Positions 26,753 to 36,271 of a stretch of DNA of 64,000 bases are shown here, piece by piece (the first letter of the stretch is position 1; each line of letters opens with the position of its first letter). The stretch lies in contig CANFNV010000007.1 in the NCBI GenBank assembly GCA_947448525.1, positions 60,031-124,030 of the forward strand, in the 5' to 3' direction. Source of the DNA: Flavobacteriaceae bacterium. Its GTDB lineage: Bacteria; Bacteroidota; Bacteroidia; Flavobacteriales; Flavobacteriaceae. The notes under the pieces were generated by a model, which was not told the origin of the DNA, did not search any database, and saw nothing but the letters and a program-made list of their open reading frames with translations. The translations under genes were made by a program, and so were the position numbers.

Positions 26753-28564
26753 TTACTTTGTAAAATACAACCAGCCGTTTAAGGGTTCTTTGTATTCGGA
26801 ATCATTTAAATTTAGAATGTAATAATAAGTGCCAGATGGTACGATACCGTTTTCCAAAACAAAACCAATTGAAGCATGTCCGTCCCAATCTGGGATATTA
26901 TTATTTCCAGTCCAAATTAACTTTCCCCAACGATTATAAATTTCAATTTCATAATTCAAGAAGATATCCCGCAATCCATCAATATAAAAGGTGTCGTTCA
27001 TTCCATCTTCGTTGGCAGAAACATAATTATAAACAATTGGTGGGCAATTTCTTGTATTTAATAAAAAAGAAGTAATGGCATAACAATGTTCATTTTGAAT
27101 TCGTGTAAAAATCTCTTTTGGAGTTGAAGTCGCAGTGTAATTGATGGTATTTAAAATTGGATTAGTATGATTTTCGGCATCGGATAATAATTCGTAAAAC
27201 GTGACAGTATCGGTTTGATTTATTTTGACTAAATCTTCATAACTAGAAAAGTTGAACGTTCCTATAGTTAATCCTTTATTACAAGAAAATAAAGGTTCAA
27301 GAACATTAAATTTAGGCGTTTCCCATTGTGAAAATGCTTGAGAAAAAGTATTGTTATTTTCAGCAATTTCAGTGATAATTCCTGTTCCAATTCCATTATC
27401 ATCAACGGCTAATACTAAAGTGAAATTTATTGGAATTGTGTTTGGTAAGGTTACTGTCAATTGTCCATTTTCACTTCCATCTACAGGAATAATGGCAGCA
27501 GTTTGTGTTTGCCCAACGAGTTGTCCGTTAGCATAAATTGCAATTGGAGTTCCTGCCGGTAGCGAACTCGTGCAATTTAGATTTGAAACGGTATAATTAA
27601 GAACCAAAGTTTTAGAATCACACGTTTGACTGTTATTATTCAAAACAATTGTTGCATCTGGTATTTGACTGTTTAACTTGGTTACCACTACATTAATCAA
27701 TACGACATCTCGTCCGGATGTAAGCTGAATTTGAGCTGATTGGTCACCTATATTGATGTTGTTTTGAATATTATAAACATCCAAATCCATGTTGTATAAC
27801 GTATTGCTACCTGTAATGCTATTGGTTCCGTTGAAAGCATTATTTGCAGGATTTAAAGGTGGATTACTTAATATGTTTCCATTAATTTGTAAAGTTTCGT
27901 CAATGGCTAAATCGGCATCGCCTTCCCAAGCGATAAATCCAATTTTTGCATCAGTATTATCTACAACATTTAAACTGGTCAAATTAATGGTAACTGCATC
28001 AGGAATACTTTCTAAACCGTCATAAATATTGATTTGATTTAAAGGTAAACTGGGGTCTTTATATACAATTACTATTGCCCAACCAGTGAAATTGGTTCTA
28101 AAATTACAATAGCCCGATTCGTTAATTAAAGTTTGCGAAATATCTAAATCGGAAAGCGTATAATTCCCATTTCCAGTGCTTATAACTTGACTCGTAATGT
28201 CAGTAAAAGCACTGAAATAGTTCAAGTCATTAAGTGAATTCGTGTTTAAAAACGTTCTTTGAGCGTTAATTTCTACTCCATTAAGTTTTACATTAAAATC
28301 GCCCAAACCAGAACCCGCCCAATATAAATAAGCACTTTGAATGGTTTGAGTGGAAGCTAAATTCAAATTAGCAGTTGATGAAGTGAGTAACAAATCAACA
28401 CAACCTGGCGTTTCATTGTTTTCTCCTAAGTTCATGGTATTGCCAACGAAAGTAAAGTCATAGTGACCATTAAATTGATGGTATAAGGAAATATTTTGTC
28501 CGTAAATGGAACAAATTGACATTAGAAATATACTAAAATAAAGAAACGGAAGTTTACAAATCAT
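26753..28564 (-). CDS. T9SS type B sorting domain protein (gliding-associated C-terminal domain)
   Basis: 603 residues. A signal peptide (ending SIYGQ) leads into a beta-rich N-terminal domain (about 25-290; AYLYWAGSGLGDFNVKLNG, GWAIVIVYKD) that resembles DUF3344-like surface domains. A CARDB-like segment follows (about 295-410). The last 90 residues (NEDGMNDTFYIDGL, YNRWGKLIWTGN, PSGTYYYILNL, LNGWLYFTK) are a CHU_C/T9SS type B sorting domain. The protein should be secreted by T9SS and attached to the cell surface. Its ligand is unknown. It heads a minus-strand run with the methyltransferase. Confidence 0.88.
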   Translation of the reverse strand: MICKLPFLYFSIFLMSICSIYGQNISLYHQFNGHYDFTFVGNTMNLGENNETPGCVDLLLTSSTANLNLASTQTIQSAYLYWAGSGLGDFNVKLNGVEINAQRTFLNTNSLNDLNYFSAFTDITSQVISTGNGNYTLSDLDISQTLINESGYCNFRTNFTGWAIVIVYKDPSLPLNQINIYDGLESIPDAVTINLTSLNVVDNTDAKIGFIAWEGDADLAIDETLQINGNILSNPPLNPANNAFNGTNSITGSNTLYNMDLDVYNIQNNINIGDQSAQIQLTSGRDVVLINVVVTKLNSQIPDATIVLNNNSQTCDSKTLVLNYTVSNLNCTSSLPAGTPIAIYANGQLVGQTQTAAIIPVDGSENGQLTVTLPNTIPINFTLVLAVDDNGIGTGIITEIAENNNTFSQAFSQWETPKFNVLEPLFSCNKGLTIGTFNFSSYEDLVKINQTDTVTFYELLSDAENHTNPILNTINYTATSTPKEIFTRIQNEHCYAITSFLLNTRNCPPIVYNYVSANEDGMNDTFYIDGLRDIFLNYEIEIYNRWGKLIWTGNNNIPDWDGHASIGFVLENGIVPSGTYYYILNLNDSEYKEPLNGWLYFTK

Positions 28565-28616
28565 TTAATAGTTCAATTTATGACATCGAAAATAGGGATT
28601 TATTTTTAATAATGCC

Positions 28617-28624
28617 TACTTTTG
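28617..28624 (+). promoter_or_regulatory. Possible -7 box (TACTTTTG) at head of polysaccharide cluster
   Basis: Match to TAnnTTTG, 54 bases before the first gene of the plus-strand polysaccharide operon. No -33 box is clear, so tentative. Confidence 0.35.
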
Positions 28625-28677
28625 AAATTGGAAATTCAATTAAAAATTGCGTATTTTCGGAAGTTTAAAATAGAATA

Positions 28678-29652
28678 ATGAAACAATACCAAATTCGAAT
28701 ATACCAACCACAAGATTTTGATGTTTGGAATACTTTTATAAGTGTTGCCAAAAATGCTACTTTTTTGTTTCATAGAAATTTTATGAATTATCATAATGAT
28801 CGATTTGAAGATTTTTCTTTATTGGTGTTTGAGGATGATAAATTAATTGCCGTTTTACCAGCAAACAGAGCTGGGGATACTGTTTTTTCTCATCAAGGAT
28901 TGAGTTATGGAGGATTGGTTTTAAGTGAAGACATTAGAGTTAAAGATTATGTTGCTGTTTTCAAAGTAATAATGCAATTTTTTGAATCTAAGGAGATTTC
29001 TAATTTTGAAATTAAAGTCTTACCTAAAATTTATAATCAAACAATAGCAGACGAAATAGATTATGTTTCTTTTTTAATGAAGGCAACTACTAATAGAACT
29101 GACGTTTATTTGGTTATTGATGGACAAAGAGAATATCAACCCAATAGAAATAGAAAACGTGCCTTAAAAAAGGCATCTGAATTAGGAATTGAGATTAAAG
29201 AAGAAAATAACTATAAAGATTTTTGGAATCAAATTTTAATTCCGAATTTAAATGTACGATTTGGTGTTTCTCCGGTTCATTCTTGTGATGAAATTATTAA
29301 ACTTAGAGATTTATTTCCTAATGAAATTAAACTATTCAATGCGTATCAAGATAATGAATTAAAAGCTGGAGTAGTAGTTTTTTTAATGGATAATGTTACT
29401 CATTTTCAATACAGTTCGGGTGGAAATGATCGAAACGATACTGCAGCATTAGATATTTTGTTTGATTTTATTATCAAAAAATATATTCACAAAAAATACA
29501 TTAGTTTTGGAAGTTCATCCGAAGCGAATGGATTAATATTAAATGAAGGATTGGCATATTGGAAAGAAAGTTTTGGTGCCAAAACATCGGTTCAAAGTTT
29601 CTTTCTTTTTAAAACCTCTCATCATTATTTATTAGATACTGTTTTGTTATGA
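28678..29652 (+). CDS. GNAT/FemAB-like acyltransferase of polysaccharide cluster
   Basis: 324 residues, soluble. Two GNAT-like halves can be seen; the second contains [22 protein letters not shown] and the [24 protein letters not shown] region typical of FemAB-like and polysaccharide-cluster acetyltransferases. It probably transfers an acyl or aminoacyl group to a sugar or peptidoglycan precursor; the substrate is unknown. Its stop overlaps the start of the aminotransferase gene (ATGA), which ties it to sugar modification. Confidence 0.75.
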   Translation: MKQYQIRIYQPQDFDVWNTFISVAKNATFLFHRNFMNYHNDRFEDFSLLVFEDDKLIAVLPANRAGDTVFSHQGLSYGGLVLSEDIRVKDYVAVFKVIMQFFESKEISNFEIKVLPKIYNQTIADEIDYVSFLMKATTNRTDVYLVIDGQREYQPNRNRKRALKKASELGIEIKEENNYKDFWNQILIPNLNVRFGVSPVHSCDEIIKLRDLFPNEIKLFNAYQDNELKAGVVVFLMDNVTHFQYSSGGNDRNDTAALDILFDFIIKKYIHKKYISFGSSSEANGLILNEGLAYWKESFGAKTSVQSFFLFKTSHHYLLDTVLL

Positions 29653-30749
29653 TAAAGTTTCTCGATTTACAAAAAATAAATTCAGTTTATCAAGACCAAT
29701 TTCAAGACAAAATGAAGTTGGTTTTAGAGAAAGGCTGGTTTATTCTTGGCGATGAAGTAAAAATATTTGAAACCAATTTTGCTAACTATTGCGGCTCAAA
29801 ACATTGTATTGGAGTCGGAAATGGTTTGGATGCTTTGGCACTAATTTTTAAAGGATACATCCTATTAGGAAAACTCCAAAAAGGAGATGAAGTAATCGTT
29901 CCAGCCAATACCTATATAGCCAGTATATTAGCAATCCTTCAAGCCGATTTAATTCCAGTTTTAGTAGAACCAAGTTTGGAAACCTACAACATAAATCCTG
30001 ATTTAATTTCGGATAAAATCACTTCTAGAACCAAAGCTATTTTAGCCGTTCATTTGTATGGACAATTAGCCGAAATGGATTCCATAAATGCGATTGCAAA
30101 TCAGTATAATTTAGTAGTTGTTGAAGATGCCGCACAAGCACATGGAGTATTCAAAAATCAAAAATCAAAAATCAAAAGTCAAAAATCAAGTGTAGCGTAT
30201 AGTTTTTATCCTGGGAAAAATTTAGGCGCACTAGGCGATGCAGGAGCTATTACAACCAATGATGATGAATTGGCAAAAGTAATTTCTTCATTACGCAATT
30301 ATGGATCGGAAAAGAAATATCATAATGAGTTTATTGGCATAAATTCGCGTTTAGACGAATTGCAAGCCGCATTTTTAAATGTAAAGTTACCCAATTTAGA
30401 TGCCGAAAATGAATTAAGAAGAACTATTGCAAAGCGTTATTTATCTGAAATAAATAATAATAAAATTGTATTACCCATTTGGGATTTATCTTCCAATCAC
30501 GTTTTTCATTTGTTTGTTATAAGAAACGATAACAGAAAAGTATTGCAAAATTATTTACTTGAAAACGGAATAGAAACAATGATTCATTACCCAATTCCGC
30601 CACACAAGCAAAAAGCATTTGCTGATTGGAATTCACTATTTTTTCCAATTACAGAAAAAATTCATAATGAAGTACTGAGTTTGCCTATAAGTCCTGTAAT
30701 GACTATGGATGAGGTTGATTTTGTTATTGAAATGATAAACAAGTATTAA
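29649..30749 (+). CDS. DegT/DnrJ/EryC1-family sugar aminotransferase (FdtB/QdtB-like)
   Basis: 366 residues. The N-terminus ([14 protein letters not shown] ... [13 protein letters not shown]) and [19 protein letters not shown] and [15 protein letters not shown], with the PLP-binding Lys, match sugar-nucleotide aminotransferases that act at C3 of dTDP-3-oxo-6-deoxyhexoses. Together with the FdtA/QdtA-type ketoisomerase at 34950 this suggests dTDP-3-amino-3,6-dideoxyhexose synthesis. Between AHG and SFYPGKN, where relatives have a GslGDAAAF-type loop, a run of Lys, Ser and Gln replaces it. That run is encoded by a heptanucleotide tandem repeat. The enzyme may still fold, but the frame here depends on repeat number. 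Confidence 0.88.
   Translation: MIKFLDLQKINSVYQDQFQDKMKLVLEKGWFILGDEVKIFETNFANYCGSKHCIGVGNGLDALALIFKGYILLGKLQKGDEVIVPANTYIASILAILQADLIPVLVEPSLETYNINPDLISDKITSRTKAILAVHLYGQLAEMDSINAIANQYNLVVVEDAAQAHGVFKNQKSKIKSQKSSVAYSFYPGKNLGALGDAGAITTNDDELAKVISSLRNYGSEKKYHNEFIGINSRLDELQAAFLNVKLPNLDAENELRRTIAKRYLSEINNNKIVLPIWDLSSNHVFHLFVIRNDNRKVLQNYLLENGIETMIHYPIPPHKQKAFADWNSLFFPITEKIHNEVLSLPISPVMTMDEVDFVIEMINKY
30151..30185 (+). repeat. In-gene heptanucleotide tandem repeat (five TCAAAAA units)
   Basis: Five head-to-tail 7-base units (TCAAAAA, the fourth TCAAAAG) lie inside the aminotransferase gene. Because 7 is not a multiple of 3, loss or gain of a unit shifts the reading frame. Confidence 0.85.
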
Positions 30750-31322
30750 ATGAAAATTTCAAATAAAATAAAAGAGTTTTGTTTTGTTAGTTTGCGAGTA
30801 TGGAAATACAAGATTCTTTCAGATTGTAAGAGTGTAAAAGGAAATCCTAGGTGTTATAATCCATTATTAATTAATGGGAAAGGAAAAATTTCTTTTGGAA
30901 AAAATGTACAAATAGGAATAATTACTTCTCCTAATTTTTATTCACATTATTCTTATTTGGAGGCAAGGATGGAATCAAGTGAAATTGAAATAGGAAATAA
31001 TGTAGCTATAAATAATGGGTTTACTGCGGTTGCTTTTTCTAAAATAATTATCGGAGATAGAGTTTTAATAGGTCTAAATTGTAATATTATGGATAATGAT
31101 GGACATGACCTTAATCCTAATAAGAGAAATTCAGATATAATCCTATCAGAAAATGTTACAATTCAAAAAAATGTTTTTATTTCAGATAATGTGACCATCT
31201 TAAAAGGCGTAACTATTGGAGAAAATTCCGTTATAGGAACAGGCTCAGTTGTAACTCATTCTATTCCTGACAATGTGATTGCGGCAGGAGTTCCTGCTAA
31301 AGTAATAAAAAGTTTACTGTGA
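30750..31322 (+). CDS. Hexapeptide-repeat (left-handed beta-helix) acetyltransferase
   Basis: 190 residues. The hexapeptide repeats run from about 45 to 180 (IGNNVAINNG, IIIGDRVLIGLNCNIMDNDGHDL, VFISDNVTILKGVTIGENSVIGTGSVV, VIAAGVPAKVIK). The HD residues in NDGHDL are those usually near the active-site His. The class transfers acetyl from acetyl-CoA to a sugar hydroxyl or amino group. It might N-acetylate the 3-amino sugar made by the preceding aminotransferase, but it looks closer to O-acetyltransferases such as WcaF-like enzymes. It begins right after the aminotransferase stop and overlaps the flippase GTG start. Confidence 0.85.
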   Translation: MKISNKIKEFCFVSLRVWKYKILSDCKSVKGNPRCYNPLLINGKGKISFGKNVQIGIITSPNFYSHYSYLEARMESSEIEIGNNVAINNGFTAVAFSKIIIGDRVLIGLNCNIMDNDGHDLNPNKRNSDIILSENVTIQKNVFISDNVTILKGVTIGENSVIGTGSVVTHSIPDNVIAAGVPAKVIKSLL

Positions 31323-32587
31323 TTAATAAACTAAAAAACAACCCTTTAATTAAAGTACTGTCACTAAATTCTATATCCGTTGCAGTAAGTTTTATATTGG
31401 GTATATTTTCTTCAAAAATAATTTCTGTTTTTTTAGGTACTCCCGGAATGGCTTTGACAGGAAGTTTTAGGAATTTTACATCAATGTTAAAATCAATAGC
31501 GACTCTTGGAATTAGTAATTCTGTAGTAAAACTTTTTGTTGAAAATAAAGAAGATAAAGAGGAGTTATCTATTATTTATTCAACATTTTTTGGGCTCTTT
31601 TTAATTATTTCTTCTGTATTAGGTATTGGTATAGTGCTTTTTGCCAGTTATATATCTGATTTTATTTTCTATAAAAATTCATATTATATTCCTATTCAGT
31701 TTTTTGGATTGGCATTACCTATGATAGTTATCAATGTTTTTTGGACAGCAATATACAATGCGTTTGAACAATTCAAATTTATAGTAATCATTCAAATAAT
31801 TTCTAATATTTTAATTTTTGCAATTACTTCTTTTTTAATTTGGAAAGAAAATTTGCTCGGAGGATTACTTTCTGTTGCAATTGGAGATGTTATTTCTTTC
31901 CTTATTACTTATATATTTATAAAAAACAGTTTTGGATATTTTAGATTTTCTTTTCAAAAAATGACTGTTAGTAAATATTTTACAATCATTAAAAGATTTT
32001 CTATAATGGCTTTTTTAAGCGCTATTTTGGTTCCTTTTACTTTGATTTTAATAAGAAATAAAATTGTAACCCTTTATTCTACTCAAGAGGCAGGAATATG
32101 GGACGGTTTAACACGACTTTCTGGTTTTTATATGATGTTTTTTAATGCGGGACTGTCTTTATATTATGTTCCAAAACTAGCATCGCTTACAACCGATAAA
32201 GAATTTAAAAATGAATTAAAAGATTATTTTAAAATCTTGGTGCCACTTTTTGTTGTAATGTTGTTGGTGATTTTTATTCTGAAAGATTTTATTATTGACC
32301 TTACTTTTACCAAAGAATTTTATAAAATAAAGAATATATTAATATGGCAAATGCTTGGAGATTTTTTTAGAATAATGTCACTTGCTTTTGGATTTCAAAT
32401 TGTAATAAAATCTATGATGAAACGTTATTTTATAATTGAGATTGTATTTAACGCTACTTTTTTAATCCTATCTTTTTTATTATTACCCCGTTATTCAAGT
32501 GAAGGAGTTGTACAATCTTACTTTTTAGCTAGTTTATTATGCTTTTTTATTATGATTTTTATGTTCAGAAGAGTAATACGAAACTAG
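31319..32587 (+). CDS. Wzx-like polysaccharide flippase
   Basis: 422 residues, with about 12 hydrophobic helices and no soluble domain. The N-terminus (VLSLNSISVAVSFILGIFSSKIISVFLGTPGMALTG) is typical of O-antigen/lipopolysaccharide flippases of the MOP superfamily. It would move lipid-linked repeat units to the periplasmic face. The GTG start overlaps the TGA of the acetyltransferase gene (GTGA), so translation is coupled. The gene looks very AT-rich, as is common in polysaccharide clusters. Confidence 0.85.
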   Translation: MINKLKNNPLIKVLSLNSISVAVSFILGIFSSKIISVFLGTPGMALTGSFRNFTSMLKSIATLGISNSVVKLFVENKEDKEELSIIYSTFFGLFLIISSVLGIGIVLFASYISDFIFYKNSYYIPIQFFGLALPMIVINVFWTAIYNAFEQFKFIVIIQIISNILIFAITSFLIWKENLLGGLLSVAIGDVISFLITYIFIKNSFGYFRFSFQKMTVSKYFTIIKRFSIMAFLSAILVPFTLILIRNKIVTLYSTQEAGIWDGLTRLSGFYMMFFNAGLSLYYVPKLASLTTDKEFKNELKDYFKILVPLFVVMLLVIFILKDFIIDLTFTKEFYKIKNILIWQMLGDFFRIMSLAFGFQIVIKSMMKRYFIIEIVFNATFLILSFLLLPRYSSEGVVQSYFLASLLCFFIMIFMFRRVIRN

Positions 32588-32665
32588 TTGGAATTATTTT
32601 ATATATTTAATTTTAATAAAATTTTCTCACTTATTTTCACTATATTATTTTGTATGTTTCTTTTA

Positions 32666-33811
32666 CTAAGTATTTGCTTTTATTTTCCAATTTTCTAAAT
32701 ATTTACCTGCCACTGCAACATAATCATGCTCTTTTTCAATAAAAGCTCTAGCTCTTTTTCCCATAGCAATTAGTTCGGTAGGATTTTCAATAAGATAACA
32801 CAATTCCTTTACCAAAGAATCAACATCAGGAAGTGCATTGACACATACTCGTTCTTTTAAATTGTAGTGTTCCATGAATTCTTTTTCAGCACCAGTAAAT
32901 ACTACTTTTCCTTTTGCCATGGCTTCTAGAGCATTGTAACCTTGGTCGTAACCATAAACCTGATCCATTAAAATATGGCAACTATCGTATAGTTTAATGT
33001 ACGTATCATACGGAATACTCCTTGTGGTAATTACCTCTACTTTGTTTCTATATTTTAAACTAATTATTTCAAGAGCTTTTTCAAAAAAACCATTACCTTT
33101 TTTATAATAATTTACCTCATTAATGCCATGAAAAATAATTATTTTATCTTCAATGACCAAGGGAGAAAATTTGTTTTTAATAAGGTTTATAGGATTTGGG
33201 ATTAGAGGTAAAGCCTTTGGATGGTTTCTTAACGGAATGGCATAATCCATATCGGCAGGAATTACGGCTTTAATATTTTCAAAAACCAATTTGTGAAGTT
33301 CATAAAATTCTTTTTTGGCAAAAGCTAATGTAAATTTACAATGCCCCAATTTTGGATTAGTCTCACATGGAGTCAAAACCGAATAGCTGAAACCGCCGTT
33401 CAACATATAATTCACACAAATAAAATCATCGCCACAAGAAGATAGAAATACATTTTTATTGTTTTTAAAAATATAGTTTACTATTTTTTTTTCAAAAAAT
33501 AAAGTGGATTGAATGGGATATTCATTTACTAATTGAACAATGTCATAGTTGATTACTTTTTTTCTAACAAAGTAAAAACGCACAGCATTTTCAATTTGAG
33601 CAATATCTAAATCAAAAAGTCTATAAATTACTTGTCTTATTTTATTTAAAAAGTAATTTTCTTTTAACACTTTCGCATAAACGGAAATATCTACGGGATA
33701 TCCCTTAAAATCTTTATCTCCAATGAGCGTAACTTCATGCCCTAGTTCAATTAAGCCTTCTTTTAATGAATTATGAATTCGGCTGTATTCGCCAACTAAT
33801 AAAATCCTCAT
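32666..33811 (-). CDS. Glycosyltransferase, GT4-like (GT-B fold)
   Basis: 381 residues. The N-terminal Rossmann half begins MRILLVGEYSRIHNSLKEGL and the C-terminal half has the GT4-like GYNALEAMAKGKVVFTGAEKEF followed by a YVAVAGKYLENW tail. It is expected to transfer a sugar from a nucleotide donor to a lipid-linked acceptor at the cytoplasmic face. It is encoded on the opposite strand to its neighbours and divergent from the next glycosyltransferase with only 36 bases between. Confidence 0.75.
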   Translation of the reverse strand: MRILLVGEYSRIHNSLKEGLIELGHEVTLIGDKDFKGYPVDISVYAKVLKENYFLNKIRQVIYRLFDLDIAQIENAVRFYFVRKKVINYDIVQLVNEYPIQSTLFFEKKIVNYIFKNNKNVFLSSCGDDFICVNYMLNGGFSYSVLTPCETNPKLGHCKFTLAFAKKEFYELHKLVFENIKAVIPADMDYAIPLRNHPKALPLIPNPINLIKNKFSPLVIEDKIIIFHGINEVNYYKKGNGFFEKALEIISLKYRNKVEVITTRSIPYDTYIKLYDSCHILMDQVYGYDQGYNALEAMAKGKVVFTGAEKEFMEHYNLKERVCVNALPDVDSLVKELCYLIENPTELIAMGKRARAFIEKEHDYVAVAGKYLENWKIKANT

Positions 33812-33818
33812 TTTTGTC

Positions 33819-33826
33819 TATATTTG
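33819..33826 (+). promoter_or_regulatory. Possible -7 box (TATATTTG)
   Basis: Match to TAnnTTTG in the 36-base divergent spacer, 21 bases before the ATG of the plus-strand glycosyltransferase. No -33 box. Confidence 0.4.
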
Positions 33827-33847
33827 TTGCTAAATTAGATAAAATGG

Positions 33848-34948
33848 ATGAATCCTACACAAGATAAATTTAAAATTTGTATTGTTTCCGATCAATTAGC
33901 AAATGGTGGCGCAGAGCGTTGTGCTGCTTTGCTTTCTCAATTTTTTGAGAAGAACAATTGCGAGGTTCATCATGTGGTTGTGGTTGATAACATTGAATAC
34001 CCTTTTTCGGGGAAAATTTTAAACTTAGGAAAACTTAAAAACGAATCCAACGGATTGTTTAATAGATTGAAGCGTTTTTGGGTTATAAATAATTTTTTTA
34101 GAAAAAACAAGTTTGATTACATTATTGATTTTCGGGTTAAGCGATTTCAAATTCAAGAGTTTATTATTGCCAAATTTATTTTTAGATATCCTTTATTGGT
34201 TACGGTACATAGTTATATGACCGATTTGTACTTTCCGATAAACAACTATTTAGCCAATATAATTTATTCCGACACTTATAAAATTATTACGGTATCCAAA
34301 GGAATTGAACAAAAAATAATCCAAAACTATAATTATATAAATCTAAAAACTATACACAATCCGATTGATATTGAAGCCATAAAATTTCTGTCAAATTTGG
34401 GCAAAGCTATTGAAGAACAGTTTGTTATAGCGGCTGGTAGAATGCAAGATGATATTAAACAATTTGATAAACTAATTGATTGTTATTCCAAGTCGGTATT
34501 GCCTACTCAAAATATTAAATTAATTATTTTAGGCGACGGAATTGAAAAAGATAAATTAATAAAACAAGTTAAAGGCTTACATTTAGATGATAAGATTTTG
34601 TTTAAAGGAAAAGTTGAAAACCCTTTTATTTATTTTAAAGAAGCAATTTACACGGTTTTATCTAGTAGATATGAAGGTTTCGGAAATGTTTTAATGGAAT
34701 CATTAGCCTGCGGAACTCCTGTAGTTGCATTCGATTGCAATTCAGGTCCAAGTGAAATTATTATAGATAAAGAAAACGGACTTTTAGTAGAAAATCAAAA
34801 CCAAGAAAAACTTATTGAAGCTATGAATGAAATGGTTTTAAACGAAAAATTGTATTATCATTGTAAAAGTAATGCCAAAGCAAGTGCACAAAAATTCAGT
34901 GTAGAAAATATAGGTTTACAATGGTTAGAACTGATGAAAATTAAATAA
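33848..34948 (+). CDS. Glycosyltransferase family 4
   Basis: 366 residues. The GT4 signature is complete: DQLANGGAERCAALLSQF near the N-terminus, VAAGRMQDDIKQFDKLI, LIILGDGIEKDKL and SSRYEGFGNVLMESLACGTPVVAFDCNSGPSEII, which includes the EX7E motif. It is a retaining transferase that acts on lipid-linked saccharide at the membrane surface. The start chosen (33848) avoids an overlapping out-of-frame ATG four bases upstream. It is followed one base later by the ketoisomerase gene, with which it is cotranscribed. Confidence 0.88.
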   Translation: MNPTQDKFKICIVSDQLANGGAERCAALLSQFFEKNNCEVHHVVVVDNIEYPFSGKILNLGKLKNESNGLFNRLKRFWVINNFFRKNKFDYIIDFRVKRFQIQEFIIAKFIFRYPLLVTVHSYMTDLYFPINNYLANIIYSDTYKIITVSKGIEQKIIQNYNYINLKTIHNPIDIEAIKFLSNLGKAIEEQFVIAAGRMQDDIKQFDKLIDCYSKSVLPTQNIKLIILGDGIEKDKLIKQVKGLHLDDKILFKGKVENPFIYFKEAIYTVLSSRYEGFGNVLMESLACGTPVVAFDCNSGPSEIIIDKENGLLVENQNQEKLIEAMNEMVLNEKLYYHCKSNAKASAQKFSVENIGLQWLELMKIK

Positions 34949-34949
34949 A

Positions 34950-35348
34950 ATGAACGTAGAAATTATTACAATTCCAAAGGTAGAAGATCACAGAGGAAAC
35001 CTTGCCATTATTGAAAAAAATGTACTTCCTTTTGATGTAAAACGTGTTTATTATTTGTTTGATGTTCCAAGTAATGCCCATCGTGGAGGTCATGCACACA
35101 AAGAGCAATCTGAATTTTTAGTAGCACTTTCAGGAAGTTTTGATGTAGTTCTTAAAGATGGAAGTACAACCAAAACAGTTACATTGAACAAACCGGATAA
35201 AGGGCTTTTAATCCGTACAAATATTTGGCGTGAACTTGAAAACTTTTCTTCTGGAGCTGTTTGTTTGGTTCTGGCTTCCGATGTTTTTAGCGAAGACGAT
35301 TATATTAGAAACTACGATAAGTTTATTTCATTCTTGAGTAACTCGTAA
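34950..35348 (+). CDS. dTDP-4-oxo-6-deoxy-D-glucose 3,4-ketoisomerase, FdtA/QdtA-type cupin
   Basis: 132 residues in one RmlC-like cupin. DHRGNLAIIEKN near the N-terminus and PSNAHRGGHAHKEQSEFLVAL with the catalytic His pair are diagnostic. It moves the keto group from C4 to C3 to yield a dTDP-3-oxo-6-deoxyhexose, the substrate for the aminotransferase at 29649. Whether the product leads to Fuc3NAc (FdtA) or Qui3NAc (QdtA) cannot be decided by eye. Its end overlaps the convergent glycosyltransferase gene by 26 bases. Confidence 0.9.
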   Translation: MNVEIITIPKVEDHRGNLAIIEKNVLPFDVKRVYYLFDVPSNAHRGGHAHKEQSEFLVALSGSFDVVLKDGSTTKTVTLNKPDKGLLIRTNIWRELENFSSGAVCLVLASDVFSEDDYIRNYDKFISFLSNS

Positions 35349-36270
35349 CTTTCATTCCTTTTTTAGATAGTATACCTTTTATCTTTTGAATACTTTTCAG
35401 CATGAAGACTGGAAGTTTCAATAGTATTTTTTGTCTTAAATTGAGTTGATTAAAATTTATTTTAGAACTTATTTTTTTATATAATTCATAATCACCATCC
35501 GTTTTAACGTGTTTTGCTAAAATATAGCGTTCAAAAGCAAGGTACTTTTGAAAACTGTCATTTCCTTTAGCGAGAAAATCGTATTTATCATAATCGGGAA
35601 GTCTTTTATTCAAAATCGAGCTTCGCGTCAGTTGATTGTCGGTTTGCATAAAATAACTCATTCCAACTGTATTGCAAAAAGCTAATTTGAAAGCAGCATT
35701 GGCACGAATATTAAAATCAATATCTTCAGAAAAATCTATGTTTTCATCATAAAAACCAACTGTTTGATATACCTTTTTATGAAAACAAACACTTCCATGA
35801 TTGTAAATTCCTTGTCCTAAATTGTATTTAAAAAAATCAATAATTTGTGAACTATCTTTAGTTAAATTTTCAGCATGATTATGTGGATTAGCAATTTTTG
35901 AATTGTAAATCTCTTCATAATTAGTGGCAAAAATACCGGCTTCAGGAAAATCTATAATCAGCTTGTGAATTGTTTCTAGAAAATGAGGTTTCCACAAATC
36001 ATCTGCATCGAGGAAAGTGATATAATCAGAAGTAGCATTGTTGATTCCTGTATTTCTAGCTGCAGAAAGCCCTTTGTTTTCAGAATGCTCGATTAACTTT
36101 ATATTCTCAGAAAGAAAAGGTTTTACTTTTTCAACACTTTTATCAGTAGAGCAATCATTTATTATTAGAATTTCATAATCCGTAAAAGTTTGATTGAGAA
36201 TACTTTTTAAGGTATTTTCAACATACTTATCTTTGTTATAAAGCGGAATTATGACGGAGAAAAAAGGCAT
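35323..36270 (-). CDS. Glycosyltransferase family 2
   Basis: 315 residues. A GT-A domain with FSVIIPLYNKDKYVENTLKSI, INDCSTDKSVE, the DxD-type FLDADDLW and a later FSEDIDFNIRA catalytic region. The C-terminus ends about 40 residues after the last structured helix and overlaps the ketoisomerase gene tail to tail. It is an inverting transferase of the polysaccharide cluster, with unknown donor. It starts one base after the next glycosyltransferase stop. Confidence 0.88.
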   Translation of the reverse strand: MPFFSVIIPLYNKDKYVENTLKSILNQTFTDYEILIINDCSTDKSVEKVKPFLSENIKLIEHSENKGLSAARNTGINNATSDYITFLDADDLWKPHFLETIHKLIIDFPEAGIFATNYEEIYNSKIANPHNHAENLTKDSSQIIDFFKYNLGQGIYNHGSVCFHKKVYQTVGFYDENIDFSEDIDFNIRANAAFKLAFCNTVGMSYFMQTDNQLTRSSILNKRLPDYDKYDFLAKGNDSFQKYLAFERYILAKHVKTDGDYELYKKISSKINFNQLNLRQKILLKLPVFMLKSIQKIKGILSKKGMKVTSYSRMK

Positions 36271-36271
36271 A

